In this document: one piece after another, positions 25,233 through 33,950 of the stretch | How the letters are laid out: each line of letters opens with the position of its first letter | How positions within the stretch are numbered: the first letter of the stretch is position 1 | Origin: Bradyrhizobium sp. WD16 | Lineage (GTDB): Bacteria; Pseudomonadota; Alphaproteobacteria; Rhizobiales; Xanthobacteraceae | DNA length: 64,000 nt | Assembly: GCF_024181725.1 (NCBI RefSeq) | Contig: NZ_CP028908.1 | Location: 2,356,001 to 2,420,000, forward strand | Reading direction: 5' to 3' | Made by a program: the position numbers and the translations under genes | The notes under the pieces: generated by a model | The model's input: only the letters and a program-made list of their open reading frames with translations | What the model was told of the DNA's origin: nothing | Databases searched by the model: none

Positions 25233-26039
25233 TCACCCCTCGCCGAGCAGCCGTCGGGCGCCTGCGATGACCCGGCGGGCAACGGCTTCGGCGCCCTCGC
25301 TGCGGGTGAGGGCCTCCATCGGGACTTCGAGCGCCACCGGAATGCCGGCCGGCATGTGGCGCAGCACACCAGCGATGTCGAGCCCGCCATCGCCGGGTGG
25401 CAGGCGTTCGGCTCGCGCGGTATGCAGCATGGCGTCCAGCGACCCTTCGCGCCCAGCGGCGGCATCGCAGGCATGGACCATCGGCAGCCACGCCGGCGGA
25501 ATGCCGTCGAGATCGGCAAGCGGACTGCCGGTGCGATCCATATGCAGGGTATCGACGAGGATACCAACATTGGCGCGGCCGGCGGCGGCCACCACCTCGC
25601 GCGCTGCGGCGAGCGAGGCGACCGGGGTCCAGGCGAAGAATTCCATCAGGGCGGTGATGCCGTAAGGCGCTGCGCAGTCGGCGAGCGCGGCGAGATGGCC
25701 GGCGAGCGCGCTCCGGTCGGAATCATACGGAGCGCTGATCACATAGCGGGCGCCGAGTTCGGCGCCGGCGGCGAGCATCGGTTCGAAGCGTCTGGCGTCG
25801 AACCCGGGGGCGAGGCGGACGAATTCGATGTCGAGCACACCAACGCCGGTATCGGCGAGGCGCCGCTTCGTCTCGCGCAACGCCGCCGGATCGTTCATCA
25901 AGGGATAGCCGGGCGTCTCCGTTGTCACCGCGACAAGGCGCAGGCCGACAAATCGGTAGCCGCACCGTGAAGCGACATCCACCATTTGAGGCGGCGCCAG
26001 CGACAGCACGGTGAGATGGGCGAGGGAGAAGTCGGTCAT
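25233..26039 (-). CDS. Sugar phosphate isomerase/epimerase family protein
   Basis: A 268-aa xylose-isomerase-like TIM-barrel protein. Metal-binding positions appear as glutamate in LMEFFAWTP, aspartate/histidine in ILVDTLHMDRTG, HACDAA, and glutamate in VALEVPMEAL. Such proteins isomerise or epimerise sugars, inositol derivatives or keto acids. No pathway neighbour is on the same strand, so the substrate is open. ATG 26039 starts the first barrel strand. Confidence 0.8.
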   Translation of the reverse strand: MTDFSLAHLTVLSLAPPQMVDVASRCGYRFVGLRLVAVTTETPGYPLMNDPAALRETKRRLADTGVGVLDIEFVRLAPGFDARRFEPMLAAGAELGARYVISAPYDSDRSALAGHLAALADCAAPYGITALMEFFAWTPVASLAAAREVVAAAGRANVGILVDTLHMDRTGSPLADLDGIPPAWLPMVHACDAAAGREGSLDAMLHTARAERLPPGDGGLDIAGVLRHMPAGIPVALEVPMEALTRSEGAEAVARRVIAGARRLLGEG

Positions 26040-26067
26040 CTTGACCTGGTACCCTGTTTCCGAACTG

Positions 26068-26256
26068 AAATGAGCGTCAGATCCGCCGTACTAGTGTGGC
26101 GTCTCGCAATTGCCTATGCCCTTTGCGGCAAGCCCCTGTAGGCAATTGCGAGACATAAGCCACACTAGCACTTTGATTTTGCTAGTGTCCTTATGTCTCC
26201 GAATGACCGTGCGAGCATGAGGCAAGTGGAGCGGTAATTCGGAGACAGGACACTAG
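26068..26256. repeat. Palindrome array 3: half C - B - spacer - A
   Basis: The right arm of an element C (about 26068-26094, TGAGCGTCAGATCC) shares CTAG with element B (26091-26168). The 13-nt spacer 26169-26181 follows, then element A (26182-26256). B and A both turn their longer arm toward the spacer. The left half of C is missing. The array sits between the isomerase gene start and the MFS gene stop. Confidence 0.9.
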
Positions 26257-26265
26257 CTCTTTATC

Positions 26266-27642
26266 CTACTTGGCGACGAGGCGCAGGAAGCTCATGACCG
26301 CGCCGGTGACTGCAAAGCCGACGCCGAGCGCCAGCGCCACCGTCGGCCCCTGGATTTCGAACAGGGCGAAGCACAGCGCCGCCAGCGCGGCGCCGATGGT
26401 CTGCCCGGTAAGTCGCGCGGTCGCGACGATGCCGCTGGCGCCGCCGCTGCGGTCCGGCGGCGCGCTGGTCATGATCGCCTTCATGTTCGGCGACTGGAAG
26501 AAGCCGAAACCGAAGCCGCAGACACAGATGCGCCAGATGATGTCGGCGGTCGCGGGCTGGCCCGGCAGGCTTGCCAGCAATGCCATGCCGATGCCGAGCA
26601 CGATGAGGCCGATGCCGCCGAGAATGCCGGCGGGAAAATGATTGGATAGTCGTCCGGCGATCGGCGCCATGATGCCCACCACCACCGACCAGGGCGTGAT
26701 CAGGAAGCCGGTGGCGACCGCCGACAGACCGAGATTGTGCTCGAAGAAGAAGGGCAGCGCGACGAAGGCGAGGCCCTGGGTGGCGAAGGAGCACATGGCC
26801 GTGGCCGCCGACAAGGCGAACAGCGGCCGCCGGAACAGGTCGAACGGCAGCATCGGCGCCGGATGGTCGGCCTGGCGGCGAACCAGCAGCACGCCGAGAA
26901 TCAGCCCGGCGATGAATTCGACGGCGGCAACCACGGTGTTGCCGTGATGGGCGGCGCTGCCGACGGCGGTGATGAGAAGGCCGAGGCAGCCCGAAGTGAG
27001 CAGCGCGCCGGGGATGTCGAAGCGATGGCTGGCGGTCGGGGTTTTCGGCAGGGTCTTGAGCCCGGCGACCGCTGCGGCGATGCCGAACGGCACATTGACC
27101 CCGAACAGCCAGGTCCAGGGTCCGACCGACAGCAGACCGGAGGCAACCGTCGGTCCGACGGAAAAGGCGGTGGCGACCACCAGCGCATTCATGCCGAAGC
27201 CGTGGCCGTGCAGTCGGCGCGGATAGGCGAAACGCACCAGCGCGGTATTGACACTCATGATGCCGCTGGCGCCGAGGCCCTGCAGCGCCCGGGCGACCAG
27301 CAGTGTGGGCAGCGACCAGGCGAAGGCGCACAGCAGCGAGGCAAGGGTGAACAGCACGAGGCCACCGAGGTAGATGCGCTGGTGGCCGATGATCTCGCCG
27401 AAGGCGGCGAGCGGCAGCAGCGTCGCGACGAGGGCGATCTGGTAGATGTTGACCACCCAGACGACGTCGGCGGGGCTGACGGCGAGATCGGCGGCGATCG
27501 CGGGCAGCGCCACATTGGCGATGGCGGTGTCGAGCGAGGCCATGGCCACGGCGATGAAGATGGTGAGAACCGCCCAGCGCCGCCGCTCCGGTGGCAGGCC
27601 ATCGAACTCGCTTATCAAAGGTGATGTGCTACGGGCGTCCAT
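26266..27642 (-). CDS. DHA2-type MFS transporter (14-helix exporter)
   Basis: A 458-aa major facilitator of the EmrB/QacA class. Helix 1 has LDTAIANVALPAIAADL (the D1 motif), helix 5 has the antiporter pattern NVPFGIAAAVAGL preceded by GPWTWLFGV, and hydrophobicity suggests about 14 helices. It probably exports a hydrophobic compound. Palindrome arrays flank it on both sides (26068-26256 and 27665-27903), an arrangement that could form a recombination cassette. Start 27642 gives MDARSTSP. Confidence 0.88.
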   Translation of the reverse strand: MDARSTSPLISEFDGLPPERRRWAVLTIFIAVAMASLDTAIANVALPAIAADLAVSPADVVWVVNIYQIALVATLLPLAAFGEIIGHQRIYLGGLVLFTLASLLCAFAWSLPTLLVARALQGLGASGIMSVNTALVRFAYPRRLHGHGFGMNALVVATAFSVGPTVASGLLSVGPWTWLFGVNVPFGIAAAVAGLKTLPKTPTASHRFDIPGALLTSGCLGLLITAVGSAAHHGNTVVAAVEFIAGLILGVLLVRRQADHPAPMLPFDLFRRPLFALSAATAMCSFATQGLAFVALPFFFEHNLGLSAVATGFLITPWSVVVGIMAPIAGRLSNHFPAGILGGIGLIVLGIGMALLASLPGQPATADIIWRICVCGFGFGFFQSPNMKAIMTSAPPDRSGGASGIVATARLTGQTIGAALAALCFALFEIQGPTVALALGVGFAVTGAVMSFLRLVAK

Positions 27643-27664
27643 CGCTCAGGTCAGTCCAGTCGAT

Positions 27665-27903
27665 CTAGTGTGGCGTCTCGCAATTGCCTACCGCCTTCGC
27701 GGCACCCCTCTCGTAGGCAATTGCGAGACATAAGCCACACGAGCACTTTGATTTTGCTAGTGTCCCTATGTCTCCGAATGACCGTGCGAGCGTGAGGCAA
27801 ACGAAGCGGTAATTCGGAGACGGGACACTAGTGTCCCGATTCCAACGTTCGTATCCCATTGCAGCAGGCGCTCATACCAACGTTGGAAGCAAGGGGACAC
27901 TAG
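27665..27903. repeat. Palindrome array 4: B - spacer - A - D
   Basis: Element B 27665-27743 (its right CTAG mutated to CGAG), 13-nt spacer 27744-27756, element A 27757-27831, element D 27828-27903 (arms TTCCAACGTTCGTAT) sharing CTAG with A. From 27904 to 28130 no gene or further element was recognised. Confidence 0.9.
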
Positions 27904-28130
27904 ATGCTCGCGACAAGCGCGGGCATGACGATGTTTGGTGAACGGCGTAGTTCTACGCCAGTCGCCGCGAATGATTCTCATTAATCTGGTTGCGGCCGAT
28001 TCAGCAGGGTCGCAACTGCATGCGGCATATGCGGACCGCGCTCAGGCGGCGAGGCGCTGGCCGCTGGCCGTCCCGATCCGGCCTATGGCCGCGGCATGGC
28101 GGGCATGTGCTGCCGCCGTTCGCCGCCGGA

Positions 28131-29510
28131 TCAGCTCTCGATGGTGCGGAAGCGGGCGAGGTAGTGCAGCCCGAACACGGCCAGCAGAAGGTTGAACCAG
28201 ATCGGATCGGCCCGGTCGAGGAAGAAGCTTTCCATCGAGGCGAGATAGATGCCGAACAGCCAGATCTGCAGAAACATCTGGTTCAGCGGTCCGCCGTGGC
28301 CACGTCGCTCGGCGAGGTGATAGTCGCGTAGCGGTCCGATTACCAGGACCAGGATCACCAGCGCCAGTCCCGGCAATCCCATGGTGAGGCCGGCGTCCAA
28401 ATAACCGTTATGGCTGTGGGCCGCTTCGGTCGCCCATTCCAGGCCGGGGTCGGGCGTCCCCATGATCTTGCTGCCCCAGAAGGCGGAGAAGCCGTAGCCG
28501 GTCAGCGGCCGCGTAGCGATCGATTCGGCAGCGAAGCGCCAGATGTCGGTGCGGCCGGTGAAACTGGTGTCGAAGGGCAGGGCGCCTGCGATGGCTGCGA
28601 GCGCCGGGCTCAGCACCGTGCCAACGCTCAAGGCATTGATCAGCGCCAGCGGCGCGAGGCAGACCGCGGCGCGCGACCATAGGCTGCGCAGACGCGGCAC
28701 CAGCAGGGATACGGCAAGGACGAGAATCAGCAGTCCGAGCGAGCTTTTGCCGTGGGTGAACAGGAGGAACACCGCCGAAAGCCCGGTGACCGCACCGCCG
28801 GCAATGACGGCGCGGCTGCGCAGTCCATAGATGCCGATGAAGACGAGCATCGCCATCACGGCAGCCGCAACATTCTTGTGGCCGAAGCTGCCACGCCAGT
28901 CACCGGCGAGCTGCGGCTCCTGCACGTCGGTGGCTTGGTGAATCGACAGATGCGGCATCAGAATGACGCCGGCAAAGCACAGCACGAGCACGATCAGAGC
29001 TGCCGCCAATGTCCAGCGTGTCAACTCCTGCCGTGATTTCGGCACCAGCAGGAGCGCCGCGGCAGTGGCGACGACGCAGGCCGTCAGGGTGAAGCGCCGG
29101 ATCGAGGTGGCGGGATCGAGCGAGAGCAGCACCGTCAGCACCATCCAGCCCATGAGCGTCAGAAAGCTCGCCGTGGCAAGGCTGACGAGGCCGCGGCTGT
29201 TGGCGCTGCGCGCCATCGCCGGCGCCAGCAGAGCGAGCGCCAGAAACCAGACATAGGTCCAGAAGTCGTTGCCGGTGCCGACATCCTCCAGCCGCATATT
29301 GGTAAGGTCGGCGAAAGGCTTCAGCGAGACCCAGACGAGCAGCAGCGTTCCCGTGAAGACGACCATGCGGGCGGTGTCGGCAAGCCGCTGTCTCCGCAGA
29401 TGGCGGACCAGGGCGGGCATGACGGAGGTGAGGCTCGGTTGTGTCACGGCGATACATTTCGGGGCAGGCATCGGCGTTCCGGGGGCCGCTACCGTGCCGT
29501 GTTGGGTCAA
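28131..29510 (-). CDS. O-antigen ligase family membrane protein
   Basis: A polytopic inner-membrane protein of up to 459 aa with about 11-12 hydrophobic segments. The large loop in the C-terminal half contains the Wzy_C/WaaL-type motif HSHNGYLDAGLTMG, preceded by TGRTDIWRFAAESI and GYGFSAFWGSK. Proteins of this fold polymerise or ligate surface glycans (ExoQ, Wzy, WaaL). No glycan cluster surrounds it, so the glycan is unknown. The annotated start (TTG 29510) has no clear ribosome-binding site; ATG codons 13 and 30 residues later are alternatives. Confidence 0.82.
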   Translation of the reverse strand: MTQHGTVAAPGTPMPAPKCIAVTQPSLTSVMPALVRHLRRQRLADTARMVVFTGTLLLVWVSLKPFADLTNMRLEDVGTGNDFWTYVWFLALALLAPAMARSANSRGLVSLATASFLTLMGWMVLTVLLSLDPATSIRRFTLTACVVATAAALLLVPKSRQELTRWTLAAALIVLVLCFAGVILMPHLSIHQATDVQEPQLAGDWRGSFGHKNVAAAVMAMLVFIGIYGLRSRAVIAGGAVTGLSAVFLLFTHGKSSLGLLILVLAVSLLVPRLRSLWSRAAVCLAPLALINALSVGTVLSPALAAIAGALPFDTSFTGRTDIWRFAAESIATRPLTGYGFSAFWGSKIMGTPDPGLEWATEAAHSHNGYLDAGLTMGLPGLALVILVLVIGPLRDYHLAERRGHGGPLNQMFLQIWLFGIYLASMESFFLDRADPIWFNLLLAVFGLHYLARFRTIES

Positions 29511-29751
29511 TTTGGCAGGCGATCACGCTCTCGTCTGACGAGAGACGGTCTTCTTGCATGAGAAATGCCGGCTGCCCGCCGCCGTCTCAGTCTGGCTTAC
29601 GAGGGTTAATGAAGCTCGCGAGGCAGGTCCGCGAGGCGGAACACTCGAGCGTATTCCGATTCCTATAGGGAAGCGCGAGGATCGCGGCTATGGTGCCGCC
29701 GCTTCCGCGCGCGGAATGACCTCCGCCGGCTCATTGAAACGAGGAGCAGCC

Positions 29752-30309
29752 ATGACAATCAATGTGGTCAGCATCAGCGGCAGCCTGCGCAAGGGCTCGT
29801 TCAACTCGGCGCTGCAACGGGCGCTGCCGGCGCTGGCGCCCGCCGAGATGACGATCACCCCCGCACCGGCTTATGACACGTTTCCGCTGTACAATGCCGA
29901 CGTGCAGAATGCCGCGGGCTTTCCCGACGCCGTGATCACCTTCGCCGACGCGCTGCGCCGCGCCGACGGCGTCATCATCGTCACCCCGGAGTACAACTAC
30001 TCAGTGCCGGGCGCGCTCAAGAACGCCATCGATTGGGTATCGCGCCTGGACAACCAGCCCTTCAAGGAAAAGCCGGTGGCGATCCAGTCGGCGACGGGCG
30101 GCCCGCTCGGCGGCGCGCGCATGCAGTATCACCTGCGCTCGATCATGGTGTTCCTCAACGCCTTCACCTTCAACACGCCGGAAATCTTCGTCGGCTCGGC
30201 CCAGAGCAAGTTCGACGAGAAGCTCGAGCTGACCGACGAGACGACGCGCAAATTCGTCGCCGCCCAGCTCGAAGGCTTCGGCAAGTTCGTCCTCCGCATG
30301 CGACCGTGA
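29752..30309 (+). CDS. NADPH-dependent FMN reductase family protein
   Basis: A 185-aa flavodoxin-like reductase of the ChrR/YieF/azoreductase group. The FMN phosphate loop is SGSLRKGSFNSAL (residues 8-20), and the PEYNYSVPGALKNAIDW signature follows near residue 80. Such enzymes reduce quinones, azo dyes or chromate. GAGGAG seven bases before ATG 29752 supports this start. It is divergent from the O-antigen-ligase-like gene. Confidence 0.9.
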   Translation: MTINVVSISGSLRKGSFNSALQRALPALAPAEMTITPAPAYDTFPLYNADVQNAAGFPDAVITFADALRRADGVIIVTPEYNYSVPGALKNAIDWVSRLDNQPFKEKPVAIQSATGGPLGGARMQYHLRSIMVFLNAFTFNTPEIFVGSAQSKFDEKLELTDETTRKFVAAQLEGFGKFVLRMRP

Positions 30310-30412
30310 TGAGCTGACCCGAGGGGCGAGAGGCGCGAGCTTTCTCACCATGCTCGCGTTAGCTGCGGGCTCCACATCCCCGCCGGGCGGCGGACCGAAG
30401 AAGTCGGTCGGC

Positions 30413-30612
30413 TTACGTCAGCGGGCCGAGTTGTCGCGCAAAACGAGCGACAAGTTCGAGGCCGAAGGCTCCGAGCGCGGCCATGGCGTGGACGCCGGCC
30501 TTGAGGTAATGAGCGACCTGCTGGCGCATCGCGGCGCGGTCGAGGTGCTCGCATCGAACCGCGCATAAACGATGCCGTGAATGCCGTGCAGCGAGCCGGC
30601 CGCGGCGCTCAC
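30413..30612 (-). pseudogene. Possible remnant of a TetR-family regulator C-terminus
   Basis: Directly after the permease stop, the minus strand reads SAAAGSLHGIHGIVYARF in one frame and then, after a shift near 30540, HLDRAAMRQQVAHYLKAG followed by VHAMAALGAFGLELVARF and a TAA stop at 30413. Together these look like the last two helices of a TetR-type ligand domain (the HGI block and the terminal amphipathic helix). No helix-turn-helix is present. This is a weak call from pattern alone; it could be chance. Confidence 0.3.
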
Positions 30613-30616
30613 GGCA

Positions 30617-31438
30617 TCAGCCGCCCTTGACCGCGCCGGCGGTCAGGCCGGCGACGATCTGGCGCTGCGCCGCCATGGTGAGCAGCAGCACCGGCAGGGT
30701 GACGATCAGCGCCGCAGCGGCCAGCGGTCCCCAGCTCAGCTGGTCGAAAGAGATCATGTTGTAGACCGCAACCGGCAGCGTGCGGGTCTCGCGCCCGGCC
30801 AGCACGATGCCGAAGGCGAAGTTGTTCCAGGAGAAGATCACCGACAGGATGAAGGACACCGCGATGCCGGGTTGTGCGATCGGCAGCGCCACATGGCGAA
30901 AGACCTGCCAGCGCCCGGCGCCGTCGATGATGGCGGCCTCCTCCAGCTCCATCGGTGTCGTGTCGAAGTAGCTGATCATGATATAGATCACGATCGGCAC
31001 CGTGATCACCAGATGGATCAGGATCTGCGGCAGCAGCGTGCCCATCAGTCCGAGCCACTGGAACAGCAAAAACAGCGGGATGAGATAGGACAGGCCTGGC
31101 GTCATGCGCGCGATCAGGACGACGAACGCCGACTTCATCGCTTTCATCCGCGAGATGCCGTAGCCGGCGGGCACCCCGACCAGCAGGCCGAGCAGGGTGG
31201 CCGAGCCCGTGACGATCAGGCTGTTGAAGAAATATTGCAGGAAGCGGTTCGACTGGAAGACCTGGACGTAATTGTCCAGCGTCGCGATGGTCGGGATCAG
31301 GATCGGCGGATAGGCCGAATTGTCGACCTCGTATTTCAGTGACAGCGAGATCATCCAGATGAAGAACAGCACTGCCGGCGACACCAGCATCAGGGCGGCG
31401 AAAGCAAAGCCGATCTTCTCGATGGCGCCTTTCACCAT
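30617..31438 (-). CDS. Sugar ABC transporter permease (MalG-like)
   Basis: Inner-membrane permease of 273 aa with six predicted helices and the EAA loop LEEAAIIDGAGRWQVFRHVALP written in two parts: LEEAAIIDGAG and RWQVFRHVALPIAQP. It belongs to the carbohydrate-uptake type 1 family. It ends a binding protein-permease-permease operon; its start is 13 bp after the stop of the other permease. No ATPase gene is in the operon. Confidence 0.9.
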   Translation of the reverse strand: MVKGAIEKIGFAFAALMLVSPAVLFFIWMISLSLKYEVDNSAYPPILIPTIATLDNYVQVFQSNRFLQYFFNSLIVTGSATLLGLLVGVPAGYGISRMKAMKSAFVVLIARMTPGLSYLIPLFLLFQWLGLMGTLLPQILIHLVITVPIVIYIMISYFDTTPMELEEAAIIDGAGRWQVFRHVALPIAQPGIAVSFILSVIFSWNNFAFGIVLAGRETRTLPVAVYNMISFDQLSWGPLAAAALIVTLPVLLLTMAAQRQIVAGLTAGAVKGG

Positions 31439-31451
31439 GGACAGTTCCCGT

Positions 31452-32390
31452 TCATGAGCCAGTCCCCATCTCCATCCACTGGGTCCGCTGCCGCAGATAG
31501 AGCAGCAGCACCGACAGTGCGACCACCAGCAGGAAGAATGCCAGCGCGATCGCCGAGCCGTAGCCGACGTCGTAGTAAACGAACGCCACGGAGTAGAGAT
31601 AGAGGTTGATCGTCTCCGACGCGGTGCCCGGGCCGCCCTGGGTCATGGCGAAGATGATGTCGAAACTCTTGACCGCATCGATGGTGCGGATGATGGCGGC
31701 CACCAGGATGAAGGGGCTGAGCAGCGGCAGCGTAATGTAGCGAAACATCTGCCAACGGTTCGCGCCATCGATCAGCGCGCTCTCATAGGGTTCGGACGGG
31801 ATCGCCGCGAGGCCGCCCAGCAGGATCAGCATCACCAGCGGAGTCCATTGCCAGGTCTCCACCAGCACCAGCGATGGAATGACCGTGGCTGGATGGAAGA
31901 TCCAGAGCTGGGGCGGAATTCCGACCAGCGACAGGAGATAGTTCATCACCCCGAGCTGGGGATGGAACATCATGGTCCAGACCAGGGCGATGGCGACCGG
32001 TGTCGCCATCATCGGCATGACGAACAGTGCGCGCAGAAAGCCGCGGGCCGGAAATTGCGCGTGGAACACCAGTGCCGCCAAAACGCCGAGCACGAGCGGC
32101 AGCATCACCGCCAGCGCGGTGTAGAGCAGTGTATGCCCCATCGCTTCGATGAAGCGCGCGTCGGTGAACAGGCGGCCGTAATTGCTCAGGCCGACGAAGC
32201 TTGGCGGTTCGCCGACCTTCCAGCCGTGCAGGCTCATCCACAGGGTGAAGGCCCAGGGAAAGACGATGACACCGCCGACCACGGCCACTGCAGGCAGCAC
32301 GAACGGCCAATAAGTCGGCCGCCGCCAGGAGGCGGCCGCGGGCGCGGCCGTCTCCGCAGGCTTGGCGGCAGCGAGTGCGGTCTCGGTCAT
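31452..32390 (-). CDS. Sugar ABC transporter permease (MalF/UgpA-like)
   Basis: Permease of 312 aa with six main helices and the EAA loop YESALIDGANRWQMFRYITL. Start at ATG 32390 overlaps the stop of the binding-protein gene (ATGA), indicating coupling; an upstream in-frame ATG lies inside that gene. It pairs with the MalG-like permease. The first 25 residues are Ala-rich and probably cytoplasmic. Confidence 0.9.
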   Translation of the reverse strand: MTETALAAAKPAETAAPAAASWRRPTYWPFVLPAVAVVGGVIVFPWAFTLWMSLHGWKVGEPPSFVGLSNYGRLFTDARFIEAMGHTLLYTALAVMLPLVLGVLAALVFHAQFPARGFLRALFVMPMMATPVAIALVWTMMFHPQLGVMNYLLSLVGIPPQLWIFHPATVIPSLVLVETWQWTPLVMLILLGGLAAIPSEPYESALIDGANRWQMFRYITLPLLSPFILVAAIIRTIDAVKSFDIIFAMTQGGPGTASETINLYLYSVAFVYYDVGYGSAIALAFFLLVVALSVLLLYLRQRTQWMEMGTGS

Positions 32391-33712
32391 CCCTTCTCGC
32401 TGCGCTCCAGGATCGGCTTGAACTGCTCGGTCGCCTTCTTCATCTCGGTTGCCGGATCGGCGCCGGACAGCGTGGCGGTGAGCGCGGCGCCGATGACGTC
32501 GCGGAATTCGGCCACGGGCACGATCACCGGCAGGCCGAGCTTGCTGATCTTGGCGGAGCCGGTGACGCAGTCGAGCCACTCCATGGGCATCTTCACGCCC
32601 TTGCGGGTCTCCGGATCATCGATCACCGAGTCGCGGAACGGCACGCCTCCGCCGATCTGCAGCAGTCGCGCGCCCATCAGCTTGGACACCGCCCACTGGC
32701 TGTAGAGATAGCCGGCTTCCTTGTTCTTGCTCGCCTCGGCGACGCCGATGCCGTCGCCATAGGTCGCCGACGCGCGGATCTTGGGGCCTTTGGGCATGAC
32801 GCCGTAGCCGACCTTGCCGACGACACGCGAGCGGGTGGGGTCCTCCAGTGGCGGCGCCCAGCCGATGCCATCGAGCCACATGGCGGCGCGCCCCTGAATG
32901 AAGGCCGCCTGGCATTCCATCCAGTTGAAGCCGGCGATGCCGGGCGGGCCGGCCTTGGTGAGGAGATATTGATACTGTCTGGTGGCCTCGATCGCCTCGG
33001 GGCTGTCGGTGAGCAGGTTGCCCTTGTCGTCGAGAAAGTCGAGCCCGTAGCCGAGATAGATGCTTGCCCACATCGGCAGGTTGGCGTTTCGCAATCCGCG
33101 GCCGACGAAGCCGGCGATGCCTTCCTTGGGATCGTTGAGGATCTCGGCGGCTTTGATCAGGTCCTCCATCGTTTCCGGATAGGGCACCTTCTTCTTCGCG
33201 AAGATCTCCTTGTTGTAATAGACCATGAAGTAGTCGACCGACCACGGCAGCGAGCGCAGCTGACCCTTGTCGGTGGTCGCGTAAGTGCGCCCGGCGGCGG
33301 AGAAGTCCTCGACTTTGAGGTCCGGCGTGGTGAGGTTCGGGTCCTTGATGAAGCCCGAGAAATCGGCGAGCCAGCCGGCCTTGTCGAACTGCCGCTTCTG
33401 CACGTGGTAGCTCAAATGCACGACGTCGAAATTCGGCTTGCCGGAGGTGAGTTCGATCACCGCCTTCTGGCGCTGCTGCTGCTCCGGAATGACCTCCGAC
33501 GACACCTTGATGCCGGTCAGCTCGGTGAATTCCTTCTCGTGGCGCTGCAGCAATTCGCCGCGCGGCCCCTTGACCAGATTGGCCTCGATGGTGGTGCCGG
33601 CAAATTTCTTCCATTGCGGATCAGCGAAGGCGTGCAGGCCGGCAAGGCCGAGCGCTCCGGTGGCGAGCGTCCCCTGCAGCAGCGAGCGCCGGGTCGGGCC
33701 GAAAGCGGCCAT
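32387..33712 (-). CDS. Sugar ABC transporter substrate-binding protein, family 1
   Basis: Periplasmic binding protein of 441 aa with a Tat-like signal (TRRSLLQGTLATGALGLAG). The mature part has the SBP_bac_1 features: GIKVSSEVIPE, the hinge region VVHLSYHVQKRQF, PWSVDYFMVYYNKEIFAKK and FIQGRAAMWLDGIGW. GGGAGGATG precedes the ATG. First gene of a three-gene importer; ligand unknown. It is divergent from the tartrate/malate dehydrogenase gene with a 238-bp gap, which may link the transported compound to that enzyme. Confidence 0.9.
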   Translation of the reverse strand: MAAFGPTRRSLLQGTLATGALGLAGLHAFADPQWKKFAGTTIEANLVKGPRGELLQRHEKEFTELTGIKVSSEVIPEQQQRQKAVIELTSGKPNFDVVHLSYHVQKRQFDKAGWLADFSGFIKDPNLTTPDLKVEDFSAAGRTYATTDKGQLRSLPWSVDYFMVYYNKEIFAKKKVPYPETMEDLIKAAEILNDPKEGIAGFVGRGLRNANLPMWASIYLGYGLDFLDDKGNLLTDSPEAIEATRQYQYLLTKAGPPGIAGFNWMECQAAFIQGRAAMWLDGIGWAPPLEDPTRSRVVGKVGYGVMPKGPKIRASATYGDGIGVAEASKNKEAGYLYSQWAVSKLMGARLLQIGGGVPFRDSVIDDPETRKGVKMPMEWLDCVTGSAKISKLGLPVIVPVAEFRDVIGAALTATLSGADPATEMKKATEQFKPILERSEKG

Positions 33713-33950
33713 GTCGTCATCCTCCCTCGAAAGCCGCCTTGTTTGCGGCGGTTACCTTGCGTCCTGAATGAGATGCCATGCGGCCGCCTGGAAATTAGTA
33801 TATCAGCATACCGCAAGCGACAAGGCGCACATGCGCGTCACGCTCTGGCGAAGATTATCCGGGTGGTATTTAAGCAGGTGAGTTTCGGCGCTGTCGCGCT
33901 CGAGGCTTGTCAGCAACGGCAACGAACAACGCGAGAAGGTCAGGACATCC

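Noticed and set aside
30350-30568. Small plus-strand ORF after the FMN reductase.
   Set aside because: No ribosome-binding site, poor composition, and it is antisense to the more protein-like TetR remnant.
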